12,375 nt of DNA from Intestinimonas aquisgranensis (GTDB lineage Bacteria > Bacillota > Clostridia > Oscillospirales > Oscillospiraceae): the NCBI GenBank assembly GCA_020687605.1, contig JAJEQY010000099.1, forward strand, positions 1 through 12,375. Reading direction: 5' to 3'. This document shows positions 1 to 6,931 of the stretch, one piece after another (the stretch's first letter is position 1; each line of letters starts with the position of its first letter). The notes below the pieces were generated by a model, which ran no database searches, was not told the origin of the DNA, and worked only from the letters and a program-made list of their open reading frames with translations. Made by a program: the position numbers and the translations under genes.

Positions 1-63
1 GCCGCGGACCATCGGACGCCGGGGCTGTCAGCGTTGTTGGGGTAGATCCGTGGGGCAACGGGC

Positions 64-1077
64 TTACAGGAGGATGACGCCGGCCTCCTGGCAGACCCGG
101 AGGGTCTCATCGTCCCATACGCTGGCCTGGACCTCACCGATGTGGGCCTTGCCCAGGAGCTGGACGCACAGCCGGGACTGGCCGATGCCGCCGCCGATGG
201 TGAGGGGGAGCTCACCGGCCAGCAGGGCCTTGTGGAAGGGGAGTGTCCGGCGGTCATCGCAGCCGGCGATGGTAAGCTGACGGTCCATGGCGGCGGGGTC
301 CACACGGATGCCCATGGAGGAGAGCTCCAGGGCCTTGCCCATGACGGAATTCCACACCAGAATATCGCCGTTGAGGGTCCAGTCGTCGTAGTCGGGTGCA
401 CGGCCGTCGTGGGGCTTGCCCGACTTGAGGGCGCCGCCGATCTGCATGAGGAAGGTGGTGGGGTGTTCCTTCACCCAAGCATTCTCCCGCTCCTTGGGGG
501 AGAGCTCAGGCCAGCGGTCCTCCAGCTCCTGGGTGGTGACAAAGCTCACGTCCCGGCTCACCTCGGGGAGGGACATGAGCTGGGGGAACATGGAACGGAT
601 GGTGGCCTGGGTCTGGCAGACCGCCTCCACGATGGTGGTCACGGTATGCTTGAGGTAGTCCACGTTCCGGTCCCGGGGGGCGATGACCTTCTCCCAGTCC
701 CACTGGTCCACGTAGATGGAGTGGAGGTTGTCGGGCTGCTCATCCCGGCGGATGGCGTTCATGTCGGTGTACAGACCCTCGCCCACGGAGAACTGATAGC
801 GGTGGAGGGCCATGCGCTTCCACTTGGCCAGGGAGTGGACCACCTGGGCGTCCCGGCCGGCGGCGGGAATGTCGAAGGTGACGGCCCGCTCCACGCCGTT
901 GAGGTCGTCGTTGAGGCCGGTGCTGGCCTCAACGAAGAGGGGAGCGGAGACCCGGCGCAGATTGAGGGCACCGCCCAGGGTGTCCTCGAAAAGGCGCTTC
1001 AAAAGGCCGATGGCCTTCTGGGTATCATAGAGGTTGAGCCGGGGGGCGTAGCCCTCGGGAATGTAGGACTGGTCCAT
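64..1077 (-). CDS. asnA: Aspartate--ammonia ligase (asparagine synthetase A)
   Basis: AsnA makes asparagine from aspartate, ammonia and ATP (releasing AMP and pyrophosphate) in the cytoplasm; it is related to class II aminoacyl-tRNA synthetase cores. The 337-residue protein is about the family length (E. coli AsnA is 330). Family blocks visible in order: HSLAKWKR at 81-88, GEGLYTDM at 99-106, VDQWDWEKV at 123-131, RAPDYDDW at 226-233, LNGDILVWN at 235-243, ELSSMGIRVD at 251-260 and GGGIGQSRL at 295-303. The ATG start is supported by AAAGGAG about ten bases upstream. It has its own promoter (1114-1142) and reads leftward out of the window; the 63 bases after its stop show no gene. No odd features. 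Identification is by clear recognition of the family blocks. Confidence 0.97.
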   Translation of the reverse strand: MDQSYIPEGYAPRLNLYDTQKAIGLLKRLFEDTLGGALNLRRVSAPLFVEASTGLNDDLNGVERAVTFDIPAAGRDAQVVHSLAKWKRMALHRYQFSVGEGLYTDMNAIRRDEQPDNLHSIYVDQWDWEKVIAPRDRNVDYLKHTVTTIVEAVCQTQATIRSMFPQLMSLPEVSRDVSFVTTQELEDRWPELSPKERENAWVKEHPTTFLMQIGGALKSGKPHDGRAPDYDDWTLNGDILVWNSVMGKALELSSMGIRVDPAAMDRQLTIAGCDDRRTLPFHKALLAGELPLTIGGGIGQSRLCVQLLGKAHIGEVQASVWDDETLRVCQEAGVILL

Positions 1078-1113
1078 AGGATGGTGGCTCCTTTATGTCA
1101 AAGTATCGGAGCT

Positions 1114-1142
1114 ATTATAATATGGTGTGGAAGGAATTGCAA
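1114..1142 (-). promoter_or_regulatory. Sigma-A promoter of asnA
   Basis: On the minus strand TTGCAA (1142-1137) is followed after 17 bases by TATAAT (1119-1114), about 37 bases before the asnA ATG. The -10 is a perfect consensus and the -35 matches four of six. The -35 begins only about 15 bases after the stop codon of the preceding leftward gene, and I see no terminator between them, so readthrough from the upstream operon into asnA is also possible. Confidence 0.75.
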
Positions 1143-1156
1143 GGAAAAAGGCGGGG

Positions 1157-1498
1157 TTACAGGTCCTGAATGTCCTTTCGGTCCATGGCCCGGCGTTCGG
1201 TGAACCTTCTGCGGGTGTTTTTGTAGACCAGGAGGAAAATGAGGGTGGGGATGTTGAAGATCACCAGTACGGCCAGAGGGATCAGGAAAAGCACGGGAGA
1301 GGCGGGGCCCACCAGGTTGAGGATTACCACCAGTGTCCAGCACAGGGAGTTGACCACTGAGAGGATGGGCAGCGCCCGGCCTGGCCAGGGACTCTCTAAC
1401 CTGGCCAGGAAGTATTCCAGCACGGACAGCAGGGCGGTGGGGACGGCCAGATAGAGGCAGAGGATGGGGACGAGCATGAAAATGCGTACAGTGCTCAT
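1157..1498 (-). CDS. Small three-helix membrane protein, copy B of a tandem pair
   Basis: I do not recognise the family. The 113-residue protein has three predicted hydrophobic segments, at about 7-32, 43-65 and 68-91, and ends in a strongly basic tail rich in Arg and Lys with the block ERRAMDRKDIQ. There is no signal peptide cleavage site, so it is likely an integral membrane protein. It is a paralogue of the next gene upstream (1576-1917): counted by eye without gaps, 74 of 113 residues match, including EYFLAR, ESPWPGR, LPILSVV and a nearly continuous third helix plus tail. The start is supported by AAAGGAG seven bases before the ATG. It is the last gene of a DUF2089-led operon; 77 bases separate it from its twin and no promoter is evident there. 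Function is unknown. Confidence 0.8.
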   Translation of the reverse strand: MSTVRIFMLVPILCLYLAVPTALLSVLEYFLARLESPWPGRALPILSVVNSLCWTLVVILNLVGPASPVLFLIPLAVLVIFNIPTLIFLLVYKNTRRRFTERRAMDRKDIQDL

Positions 1499-1575
1499 GG
1501 GAAATCTCCTTTGTCTTTTTTATTTCGGATAAGAATAGGGTGCGGGGGAAATTTGCGGAGCAAAAGGGCAGAGTC

Positions 1576-1917
1576 TCACAGGCCCTGGATGTCCTTTCGG
1601 TCCATGGCCCGGCGCTCGGTGAACTTTTTGCGGGTGCTCTTGTAAATCAGCAGGAAGATGAGGGTGGGGATGTTGAAGATCACCAGCACAGCCAAGGGGA
1701 GAAAATAGAGGGAGGGATGGAGCATGGTGCTCATGTTAAACAACAAGACCAACGTCCAGCCCAGGGCATGGACCACCGACAGGATGGGCAGTACCCGCCC
1801 CGGCCAGGGGCTCTCCATCCGTGCCAGGAAGTATTCCAGAATGGCCAGCAGGGCGGTGGGGACGGCGTAGTAAAAGAAAAGCATAAAAAATATGGTAAGC
1901 GAGGTCATGTGTTGCAT
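1576..1917 (-). CDS. Small three-helix membrane protein, copy A of a tandem pair
   Basis: This is a 113-residue paralogue of the gene at 1157-1498, with the same three hydrophobic segments and the same basic C-terminal tail (FTERRAMDRKDIQ). The N-terminal 17 residues and the short link between helices 2 and 3 are the parts that differ most. Its ATG lies inside the end of the DUF2089 gene, with 13 bases of overlap, and is preceded by an ideal AAAGGAGG seven bases away. This points to translational coupling with the regulator. The family is not one I can name. Co-transcription with a DUF2089 regulator suggests an envelope or stress role, but that is only inference. Confidence 0.8.
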   Translation of the reverse strand: MQHMTSLTIFFMLFFYYAVPTALLAILEYFLARMESPWPGRVLPILSVVHALGWTLVLLFNMSTMLHPSLYFLPLAVLVIFNIPTLIFLLIYKSTRKKFTERRAMDRKDIQGL

Positions 1918-2213
1918 GAGGAATCCTCCTTTGCCTTTCGATACTCGCTGATGAGGAGCTTGGCGGCGTCAAAGTCGATCTTCTCATTGACGGCCAGACG
2001 CTTGATGAGGGCCACATAGGGGTCGGCGGCCCGGTCGTCGGCCAGGCGGATCTTCTGGATGAGCCGGTCCAGACGCAGCCGGACGGTGGGGTAGCTCACC
2101 CCGTACTCTCCGGCCACCTCCTTGAGGGAGCCGGAGGCCAGGAGGAAGCGCCGGATGAAGGCCATGTCCTCTTCCTCCAGCTCCGCCATCCACTCAGGTA
2201 CCACGGAGATCAA
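1905..2213 (-). CDS. DUF2089 family helix-turn-helix protein (TTG start)
   Basis: This 102-residue protein matches the DUF2089 core: acidic LEEEDMAFIRRF at about 12-23, then GSLKEVAGEYGVSYPTVRLR (about 28-47), which reads as a helix-turn-helix with the characteristic SYPTVR recognition helix. A DUF2089 protein often carries an N-terminal zinc ribbon; none is present here, so this is a short form. It is probably a DNA-binding regulator of its own operon, which continues into the two small membrane proteins. The TTG at 2213 is preferred because AAAAGGAGTG sits just upstream at good spacing, whereas the first in-frame ATG (2189) has no clear binding site. The operon has a strong promoter at 2255-2283. 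The family assignment is confident; the regulatory role is inferred. Confidence 0.85.
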   Translation of the reverse strand: MISVVPEWMAELEEEDMAFIRRFLLASGSLKEVAGEYGVSYPTVRLRLDRLIQKIRLADDRAADPYVALIKRLAVNEKIDFDAAKLLISEYRKAKEDSSCNT

Positions 2214-2254
2214 AATTATTCACTCCTTTTCAAACTTTGTTTTTAACAATATTG

Positions 2255-2283
2255 ATTATAAACTTTAATTTTGTGAAAGTCAA
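2255..2283 (-). promoter_or_regulatory. Sigma-A promoter of the DUF2089 operon
   Basis: On the minus strand TTGACT (2283-2278) and TATAAT (2260-2255) are separated by exactly 17 bases, in an AT-rich stretch about 42 bases before the TTG start. This is near-consensus (five of six and six of six). It lies back-to-back with the rightward promoter at 2304-2333; the two -35 boxes are only 20 bases apart, so one bound regulator could affect both directions. Confidence 0.8.
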
Positions 2284-2292
2284 GAGCGGGAA

Positions 2293-2319
2293 CAAAACCA
2301 GGGTTGCCCTTTGGTTTTG
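2293..2319. promoter_or_regulatory. Interrupted palindrome, candidate operator
   Basis: CAAAACCA (2293-2300) is repeated inverted as TGGTTTTG (2312-2319). Between them GGG (2301-2303) can pair with CCC (2307-2309), leaving two unpaired T. The dyad covers the -35 box and part of the spacer of the lrp-like promoter and ends ten bases from the -35 of the divergent one. Its placement suits repression or autoregulation by the Lrp-type protein or by the DUF2089 protein. The sequence does not resemble a standard Lrp consensus, so the bound protein is unknown. Confidence 0.4.
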
Positions 2320-2333
2320 AAGCGTGCTATAAT
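2304..2333 (+). promoter_or_regulatory. Sigma-A promoter of the lrp-aminotransferase-thrH operon
   Basis: TTGCCC (2304-2309) and TATAAT (2328-2333) are separated by 18 bases, and the -10 is a perfect consensus. Transcription would start near 2340, giving a leader of roughly 35 bases that ends in the AAGGAGG ribosome binding site at 2361-2367. No other promoter is obvious between here and the hairpin after ispE, so it may serve all five genes. Confidence 0.7.
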
Positions 2334-2374
2334 ACATTTAATTATCCAAAAAGAATCTCAAAGGAGGAATGAGC

Positions 2375-2857
2375 GTGGATACAAAGCTGCTGCGCCTTCT
2401 GGAGAACGACTGCACCCTGACCCGGGAGCAGCTGGCCTCTATGGCCGATATGACCGTGGAAGAAGTCAACGCCGCCATCAAGGAGTACGAGGAGAAGAAG
2501 ATCGTCCTGGGCTACAAGGCCATTGTGGACTGGGACCGCACCGACCGGGAGAGCGTCACCGCTCTCATCGAGGTGAAGGTGACCCCCCAGCGGGGTGAGG
2601 GCTTCGACCGGGTGGCCGAGCGGATCTACCAGTATGATGAGGTGGAGAGCGTCTATCTGATGTCGGGTGCCTTCGACCTCACCGTTATCATCTCCGGCCG
2701 CACCCTGCGGGAGGTGGCCGAGTTCGTGGGACAGCGCCTGGCCACCCTGGAGGATGTCACTGGCACCGCCACCCACTTCATCCTCAAGAAGTACAAGGAA
2801 AAACACCTGATCTTCGAAAAGCGTGAAGAGCAGGAGAGGGAGCTGATCTTCACATGA
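2375..2857 (+). CDS. Lrp/AsnC family transcriptional regulator
   Basis: This is an amino-acid-responsive DNA-binding protein. Residues 1-50 form the winged helix-turn-helix (DTKLLRLLENDCTLTREQLA, then VEEVNAAIKEYEEKKIV). From about residue 65 to 138 is the ligand-binding RAM/AsnC_trans_reg domain: ALIEVKVTPQ, then YDEVESVYLMSGAFDLTVII, the usual acidic-loop block with the GxxDL motif. Two starts are possible. The ATG at 2369 lies one base after AAGGAGG, too close for efficient use; the in-frame GTG at 2375 lies seven bases away and is preferred, giving 160 residues. Its stop overlaps the aminotransferase start by four bases (ATGA), so the two are translationally coupled. Such regulators commonly control the adjacent enzyme gene; the ligand cannot be read from the sequence. 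Confidence 0.9.
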   Translation: MDTKLLRLLENDCTLTREQLASMADMTVEEVNAAIKEYEEKKIVLGYKAIVDWDRTDRESVTALIEVKVTPQRGEGFDRVAERIYQYDEVESVYLMSGAFDLTVIISGRTLREVAEFVGQRLATLEDVTGTATHFILKKYKEKHLIFEKREEQERELIFT

Positions 2858-4044
2858 ATTACGATGCCATCCTGTCCGACCGGATCAAGAACGTGCAGCC
2901 CTCCGGTATCCGGAAGTTCTTCGACATCCTGGAGGAGATGAAGGATGCCATCTCCCTGGGCATTGGTGAGCCTGACTTTGTCACCCCCTGGCACATCCGG
3001 GACGCCGGTATCTACTCCCTGGAGAAGGGCTTTACCAAGTACACCTCCAACGCCGGCATGGCCGAGCTGCGCCGGGAGATCGCCTCCTACCTGGAGCGCC
3101 GCTTCCAGCTCAAGTACGACTTTGCCAGCCAGATCATCGTCACCGTGGGCGGCAGCGAGGCCATCGACCTGGCCCTCCGGTGCATGGTGAATCCCGGGGA
3201 CGAGGTCATCGTGCCCGTACCCTCCTTCGTCTGCTATGGCCCTCTGGCCAACATGGCCGGTGGAACCCCGGTCTATGTGGAGACCAAGGCGGAGAACGAG
3301 TTCCGCCTCACCCCTGATGAGCTCCGGGCGGCTATCACACCCAAGACCAAGGTCCTGGTGCTGCCCTTCCCCAACAACCCCACCGGCGGTGTTATGGGCC
3401 GGGAGGATCTGGAGGCCATTGCCGAGGTCCTGCGGGGTACCGACATCATGGTGGTCTCCGACGAGATCTACGCTGAGCTCACCTACGGCCAGCACCATGT
3501 CTCCATCGCCAATATTCCCGACATGTACGAGCGGACCATCGTGGTCAACGGCTTCTCCAAGAGCCACGCCATGACCGGCTGGCGCATGGGCTACCTGTGC
3601 GGGCCCGCCCCCCTCGTCCAGCAGATGCTCAAGCTCCACCAGTTCGGCATCATGTCCGCCCCTACCACCAGCCAGTACGCCGCCATCGAGGCCATGCGCA
3701 ATGGTGACGCCGACATCGAGAAGATGCGGGACGAGTACGATGGCCGCCGCCGGTACCTGGTGGAGGGCCTGCGCCGCGTCGGCCTGCCCTGCTTCGAGCC
3801 CAGAGGCGCCTTTTATGTTTTCCCCGACATCCGGAGCAGCGGCCTTTCCTCCGAGGAATTCTGCGAGCGGTTCCTCATGGAGGAGAAGGTGGCCGTTATC
3901 GCCGGCAACGCCTTCGGTCCCGGCGGCGAGGGCTTCGTCCGCTGCTGCTATGCCACCAGCATGAAGGACATCGCCGAAGCCCTCACCCGTATGGACAATT
4001 TCCTCACCAACCTGAAGAAGAAGCAGGCCCGGGAGCAGGGCTGA
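2854..4044 (+). CDS. Pyridoxal-phosphate aminotransferase, class I/II
   Basis: This is a fold-type-I aminotransferase of 396 residues, the usual length, moving an amino group between an amino acid and a 2-oxo acid in the cytoplasm. Visible motifs: LGIGEPDF near residues 35-42, YTSNAGMAELR for substrate positioning, NNPTG with N175, SDEIY with D203 and Y206 for the cofactor ring, the Schiff-base lysine K236 in NGFSKSHAMTGWRMGY, and the carboxylate-binding R363 in GFVRCCYATS. It belongs to the aspartate/PatA-like branch; the substrate is not determinable here, so no gene symbol is given. It overlaps the Lrp-type regulator by four bases and is followed 30 bases later by thrH, suggesting amino-acid conversion tied to phosphoserine or homoserine metabolism. 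Confidence 0.93.
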   Translation: MNYDAILSDRIKNVQPSGIRKFFDILEEMKDAISLGIGEPDFVTPWHIRDAGIYSLEKGFTKYTSNAGMAELRREIASYLERRFQLKYDFASQIIVTVGGSEAIDLALRCMVNPGDEVIVPVPSFVCYGPLANMAGGTPVYVETKAENEFRLTPDELRAAITPKTKVLVLPFPNNPTGGVMGREDLEAIAEVLRGTDIMVVSDEIYAELTYGQHHVSIANIPDMYERTIVVNGFSKSHAMTGWRMGYLCGPAPLVQQMLKLHQFGIMSAPTTSQYAAIEAMRNGDADIEKMRDEYDGRRRYLVEGLRRVGLPCFEPRGAFYVFPDIRSSGLSSEEFCERFLMEEKVAVIAGNAFGPGGEGFVRCCYATSMKDIAEALTRMDNFLTNLKKKQAREQG

Positions 4045-4074
4045 CCTGCCCGTCACACGAAGAGGAGGTGCTTT

Positions 4075-4674
4075 ATGAACATCGTCTGTCTGGACATGGA
4101 AGGGGTCCTGGTCCCGGAGATCTGGATCGCCTTTGCGGAGGCCAGCGGCATCCCGGAGCTCAAGCGCACCACCCGGGACGAGCCCGACTACAACAAGCTG
4201 ATGGACTTCCGGCTGAACATCCTGAAGGAGCACGGTCTGGGTCTGAAGGAGATCCAGGCGGTCATCGCCAAGATCGACCCTCTGCCCGGAGCGAAGGAGT
4301 TCCTGGACGAGCTGCGCTCCGTCACCCAGGTCATCATCCTCAGCGATACCTTTGAGCAGTTCGCCCAGCCCCTGATGAAGAAGCTGGGGTGGCCTACCCT
4401 CTTCTGCAACAGCCTGGAGGTGGCGCCCGACGGCACCATCACCGGCTTCCGCATGCGCTGCGAGAAATCCAAGCTCACCACGGTAAAGGCCCTCCAGTCC
4501 ATCGGCTTCGAGACCATCGCCGCCGGGGACAGCTTCAACGACCTGGGGATGATCCAGGCCAGCAAGGCCGGCTTCCTCTTCAAGAGCACGGAGCAGATCA
4601 AGGCCGACCACCCCGAACTGCCCGCCTATGAGGAGTTCGGCGACCTGCTGTGCGCCATCAAGGCCGCCCTTTGA
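4075..4674 (+). CDS. thrH: ThrH-type phosphoserine phosphatase / homoserine phosphotransferase
   Basis: This 199-residue HAD-superfamily protein resembles Pseudomonas ThrH closely: the N-terminus reads CLDMEGVLVPEIWIAFAE, with nucleophile D7 and the ThrH-specific glutamate E9 in place of the second aspartate of DxD. ILSDTFEQF gives motif II (S90, D91), CEKSK carries the motif III lysine, and AAGDSFNDLGMI at 149-160 gives motif IV (D152, D156). Known ThrH dephosphorylates phosphoserine and can transfer its phosphate to homoserine. The start is supported by GAGGAGGTG before the ATG. It lies third in the Lrp-led operon and directly ahead of the DUF1015 gene. In this setting it probably supplies serine, or links serine and threonine pathways; the exact activity is inference. 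Confidence 0.9.
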   Translation: MNIVCLDMEGVLVPEIWIAFAEASGIPELKRTTRDEPDYNKLMDFRLNILKEHGLGLKEIQAVIAKIDPLPGAKEFLDELRSVTQVIILSDTFEQFAQPLMKKLGWPTLFCNSLEVAPDGTITGFRMRCEKSKLTTVKALQSIGFETIAAGDSFNDLGMIQASKAGFLFKSTEQIKADHPELPAYEEFGDLLCAIKAAL

Positions 4675-4715
4675 CGGGCGAAGACCCGGAAATCAAAAAA
4701 GAGAGGCGATCCGCC

Positions 4716-5993
4716 ATGGACGAGCGATTCCAGGGCCTGCCCTTCGGGCCGGCTGATATCCTGCTGCCCCAGAACTGCGACCTCACCCGCTGGGCGGTGG
4801 TGGCCTGCGACCAATATACCTCCCAGCCGGAGTACTGGCAGCGGGTGGAGCGGTTCGTGGGCAACGCCCCCTCTGCCCTCCACCTCATCCTGCCGGAGAG
4901 CTCTCTGGATGGCCCCAACGTGGAGACCGATATCATGGATGTGACCAACACCATGAGCCGCTACCTCCGGGAGGGGATCTTCCGCACCTGCCCCAATGCC
5001 CTCATCTACGTGGAGCGCACCCTGGAGTCGGGGAAGGTCCGCAAGGGCCTGGTGGGTATGGTGGACCTGGAGGAATACGACTATGAGGCGGGAGCCACCA
5101 CCTCTATCCGCTGCACTGAGGGTACCATCCTCAGCCGCATTCCGCCCCGGGTGGCGGTGCGGAAGAACGCCTCGGTGGAGCTGCCCCACGTGATGCTCCT
5201 CACCGACGACCCGCAGGCCACCGTCATTGAACCACTCACCTCCGCCAAGGACCGGATGGAGAAGTGCTATGACTTTGAGCTCATGGAGCACTCCGGACAC
5301 CTGCGGGGCTGGCTGCTGGACGAGGAGGAGAAGGGGCGGGTGGCCCAGGCCCTGAAGGCTTTGGCCGACCCCGCCGCTTTCCATGACCGGTACGGCGCCG
5401 GAGACGTCCTCCTCTTTGCCGTGGGGGACGGCAACCACTCTCTGGCCACCGCCAAGGCCTGCTACGAGCGGCAGAAGGCCCGGCTCTCCCCGGAGCAGTG
5501 GGCGGACCTGCCCGCCCGGTACGCCCTGGTGGAGCTGGTCAACCTCCACGACCCCACCCTGGAGTTTGAGCCCATACACCGGGTCCTCTTCGGCGTGAAC
5601 GCCGCCGAGCTGCTGGAGGACCTGAAGAACGCCCATCCCGGCGCCTATGAGGGCGTAGGAGAGGAGGGCCATGTCCTCCGCTACGTCTGGGAACAGGGAG
5701 CGGGAGCTATCACCGTGCCCCACCCGGACTCCGCCCTGCCGGTGGCCACCCTCCAGACCTTCCTGGACCGGTGGCTCTCCATCCACAAGGGGCGCATCGA
5801 CTACATACATGGCGCCGACGTGGCCCGCTCCCTGGCCGACCAGCCGGGGAACCTGGCCTTCCTGCTGCCCGCCATGGGCAAGGAGGAGCTTTTCCCCACT
5901 GTCCTCCACGACGGCGCCCTGCCCCGCAAGACCTTCTCCATGGGGGAGGCCCAGGACAAGCGCTTCTACCTGGAGGGGCGGAAGATCCGATAA
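4716..5993 (+). CDS. DUF1015 family protein, possible serine-metabolism partner
   Basis: This roughly 425-residue protein matches the DUF1015 family of unknown function: FGPADILLPQ near the N-terminus, CDQYTSQPEYW at about 31-41, and the signature GDGNHSLATAK with D238, N240 and H241. No membrane segment or signal peptide is seen, so it is likely cytoplasmic. The frame stays open upstream to 4650, but the ATG at 4716 is preferred because GAGAGGCG precedes it and the family homology begins there. DUF1015 genes are often found near serine biosynthesis genes (recalled, not checked here), which fits the thrH neighbour 41 bases upstream. The DGNHS motif recalls the DGxHR motif of the ParB/sulfiredoxin fold, some members of which phosphorylate free serine; this resemblance is speculative. 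Confidence 0.85.
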   Translation: MDERFQGLPFGPADILLPQNCDLTRWAVVACDQYTSQPEYWQRVERFVGNAPSALHLILPESSLDGPNVETDIMDVTNTMSRYLREGIFRTCPNALIYVERTLESGKVRKGLVGMVDLEEYDYEAGATTSIRCTEGTILSRIPPRVAVRKNASVELPHVMLLTDDPQATVIEPLTSAKDRMEKCYDFELMEHSGHLRGWLLDEEEKGRVAQALKALADPAAFHDRYGAGDVLLFAVGDGNHSLATAKACYERQKARLSPEQWADLPARYALVELVNLHDPTLEFEPIHRVLFGVNAAELLEDLKNAHPGAYEGVGEEGHVLRYVWEQGAGAITVPHPDSALPVATLQTFLDRWLSIHKGRIDYIHGADVARSLADQPGNLAFLLPAMGKEELFPTVLHDGALPRKTFSMGEAQDKRFYLEGRKIR

Positions 5994-6030
5994 AGGCCCG
6001 GCAAGGGCCGGAGAAAGGACGTGACCGGCC

Positions 6031-6891
6031 ATGCCCAAGGAGAAGGTGCTGGCCCGGGCCAAACTGAATCTGACCCTGGACGTGCTGGGCAAGCGGCCCG
6101 ACGGCTACCACGATCTGAAGATGGTCATGCAGTCGGTGGCCCTCTCGGACAGCCTCACAGTGGAAACGGGCACGGGGGAGGACCTGAAGGTCCGCACCGA
6201 CCTGAGCTTTCTGCCCAACAACGAGAAAAATCTGGCCGCCTCCGCCGCTTTGGCCTTCCAGGCCCAGACGGGCCGGGACCTGGGGGGCGTGGCCATCGCC
6301 ATCGAAAAGCACATCCCCGTCTGCGCTGGTATGGGCGGCGGTTCCTCCGATGCCGCCGCCGTGCTGCGGGCTCTGAACGGGATGCTGGGGGCGGGCTGTG
6401 AGTCCCTGGCACTGGCAAAAATCGGGGAGGCGGTGGGCTCCGACGTGCCCTACTGCGTCCTGGGCGGCACCGCCCTGGCCGAGGGCAGGGGAGAGGTCCT
6501 CACCCCGCTGCCTGCCCTACCCAGGTGCCATGTGGTTATCTGCAAGCCCGCCTTTTCCATCTCCACACCGGAGCTCTTTCGGGCGGTGGACGGGGTGCGG
6601 CTCAAGTGCCGCCCCGATACCGATGGAGTCCTCATTGCCCTGGCGGCAGGCGACCTGGGGGGCGTGGCCCGGCGGATGTACAATGTCTTTGAGGACGTGC
6701 TGCCCCCACGGCAGCAGGCCGAGGTCCGAAGCATCCGGTCGGTGCTGGTGCAGCACGGCGCCTTGGGCGCCAATATGAGCGGTACCGGCCCAACCGTGTT
6801 CGGCCTCTTCGACGACCCGGCCCGGGCCCGCAGCGCCTGGGAGGAACTGAAGCAGACCTACCGGGACACCTTCCTCACAGAAACGGTATAA
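6031..6891 (+). CDS. ispE: 4-(cytidine 5'-diphospho)-2-C-methyl-D-erythritol kinase
   Basis: IspE is the GHMP-family kinase of the MEP isoprenoid pathway; it phosphorylates CDP-methylerythritol with ATP. The 286-residue length is typical. Visible are ARAKLNLTLDVLGKRPDGYH at 8-27 (K11 and N13 at the active site), the ATP-binding loop PVCAGMGGGSSDAA at 96-109, the catalytic aspartate D138 in GSDVPY, and the C-terminal GHMP motif ANMSGTGPTVFGLF at 247-260. The ATG is preceded by AAAGGAC about eleven bases upstream. A 5-bp hairpin (5995-6009) lies in the 37-base gap after the DUF1015 gene but has no T run, so cotranscription is likely. A strong hairpin follows five bases after the stop. In this operon it is a housekeeping gene unrelated to the amino-acid genes ahead of it. 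Confidence 0.96.
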   Translation: MPKEKVLARAKLNLTLDVLGKRPDGYHDLKMVMQSVALSDSLTVETGTGEDLKVRTDLSFLPNNEKNLAASAALAFQAQTGRDLGGVAIAIEKHIPVCAGMGGGSSDAAAVLRALNGMLGAGCESLALAKIGEAVGSDVPYCVLGGTALAEGRGEVLTPLPALPRCHVVICKPAFSISTPELFRAVDGVRLKCRPDTDGVLIALAAGDLGGVARRMYNVFEDVLPPRQQAEVRSIRSVLVQHGALGANMSGTGPTVFGLFDDPARARSAWEELKQTYRDTFLTETV

Positions 6892-6895
6892 CAGC

Positions 6896-6931
6896 ACATA
6901 CGCCGCGCCTTATGGCGCGGCGTATGTTTGT
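6896..6931 (+). terminator. Perfect hairpin after ispE, probable terminator
   Basis: A 14-bp perfect stem (6896-6909 pairing with 6914-6927) closes a TTAT loop and begins five bases after the ispE stop. It is very GC-rich but is followed only by TTGT, so it is not a classic rho-independent terminator. It may instead end transcription less efficiently or protect the transcript 3' end. Its right arm is part of the 19-mer repeated at 7092-7110. Confidence 0.55.

Noticed and set aside
1..63. Possible end of a neighbouring gene at the left edge.
   Set aside because: Too short to show any recognisable coding signal on either strand.
2653..4611. A 652-codon antisense open frame across the regulator, aminotransferase and thrH.
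   Set aside because: It spans three genes that are clearly real on the other strand and shows the same biased composition; it is a codon-bias shadow.
5995..6009. Small GGCCC/GGGCC hairpin between the DUF1015 gene and ispE as a terminator.
   Set aside because: The stem is only 5 bp, it has no T run, and it lies just before the ispE ribosome binding site; cotranscription seems more likely.
4626..6092. A 488-codon antisense open frame over the DUF1015 gene.
   Set aside because: Same reasoning: antisense to a recognised family, no ribosome binding site, low-complexity composition.
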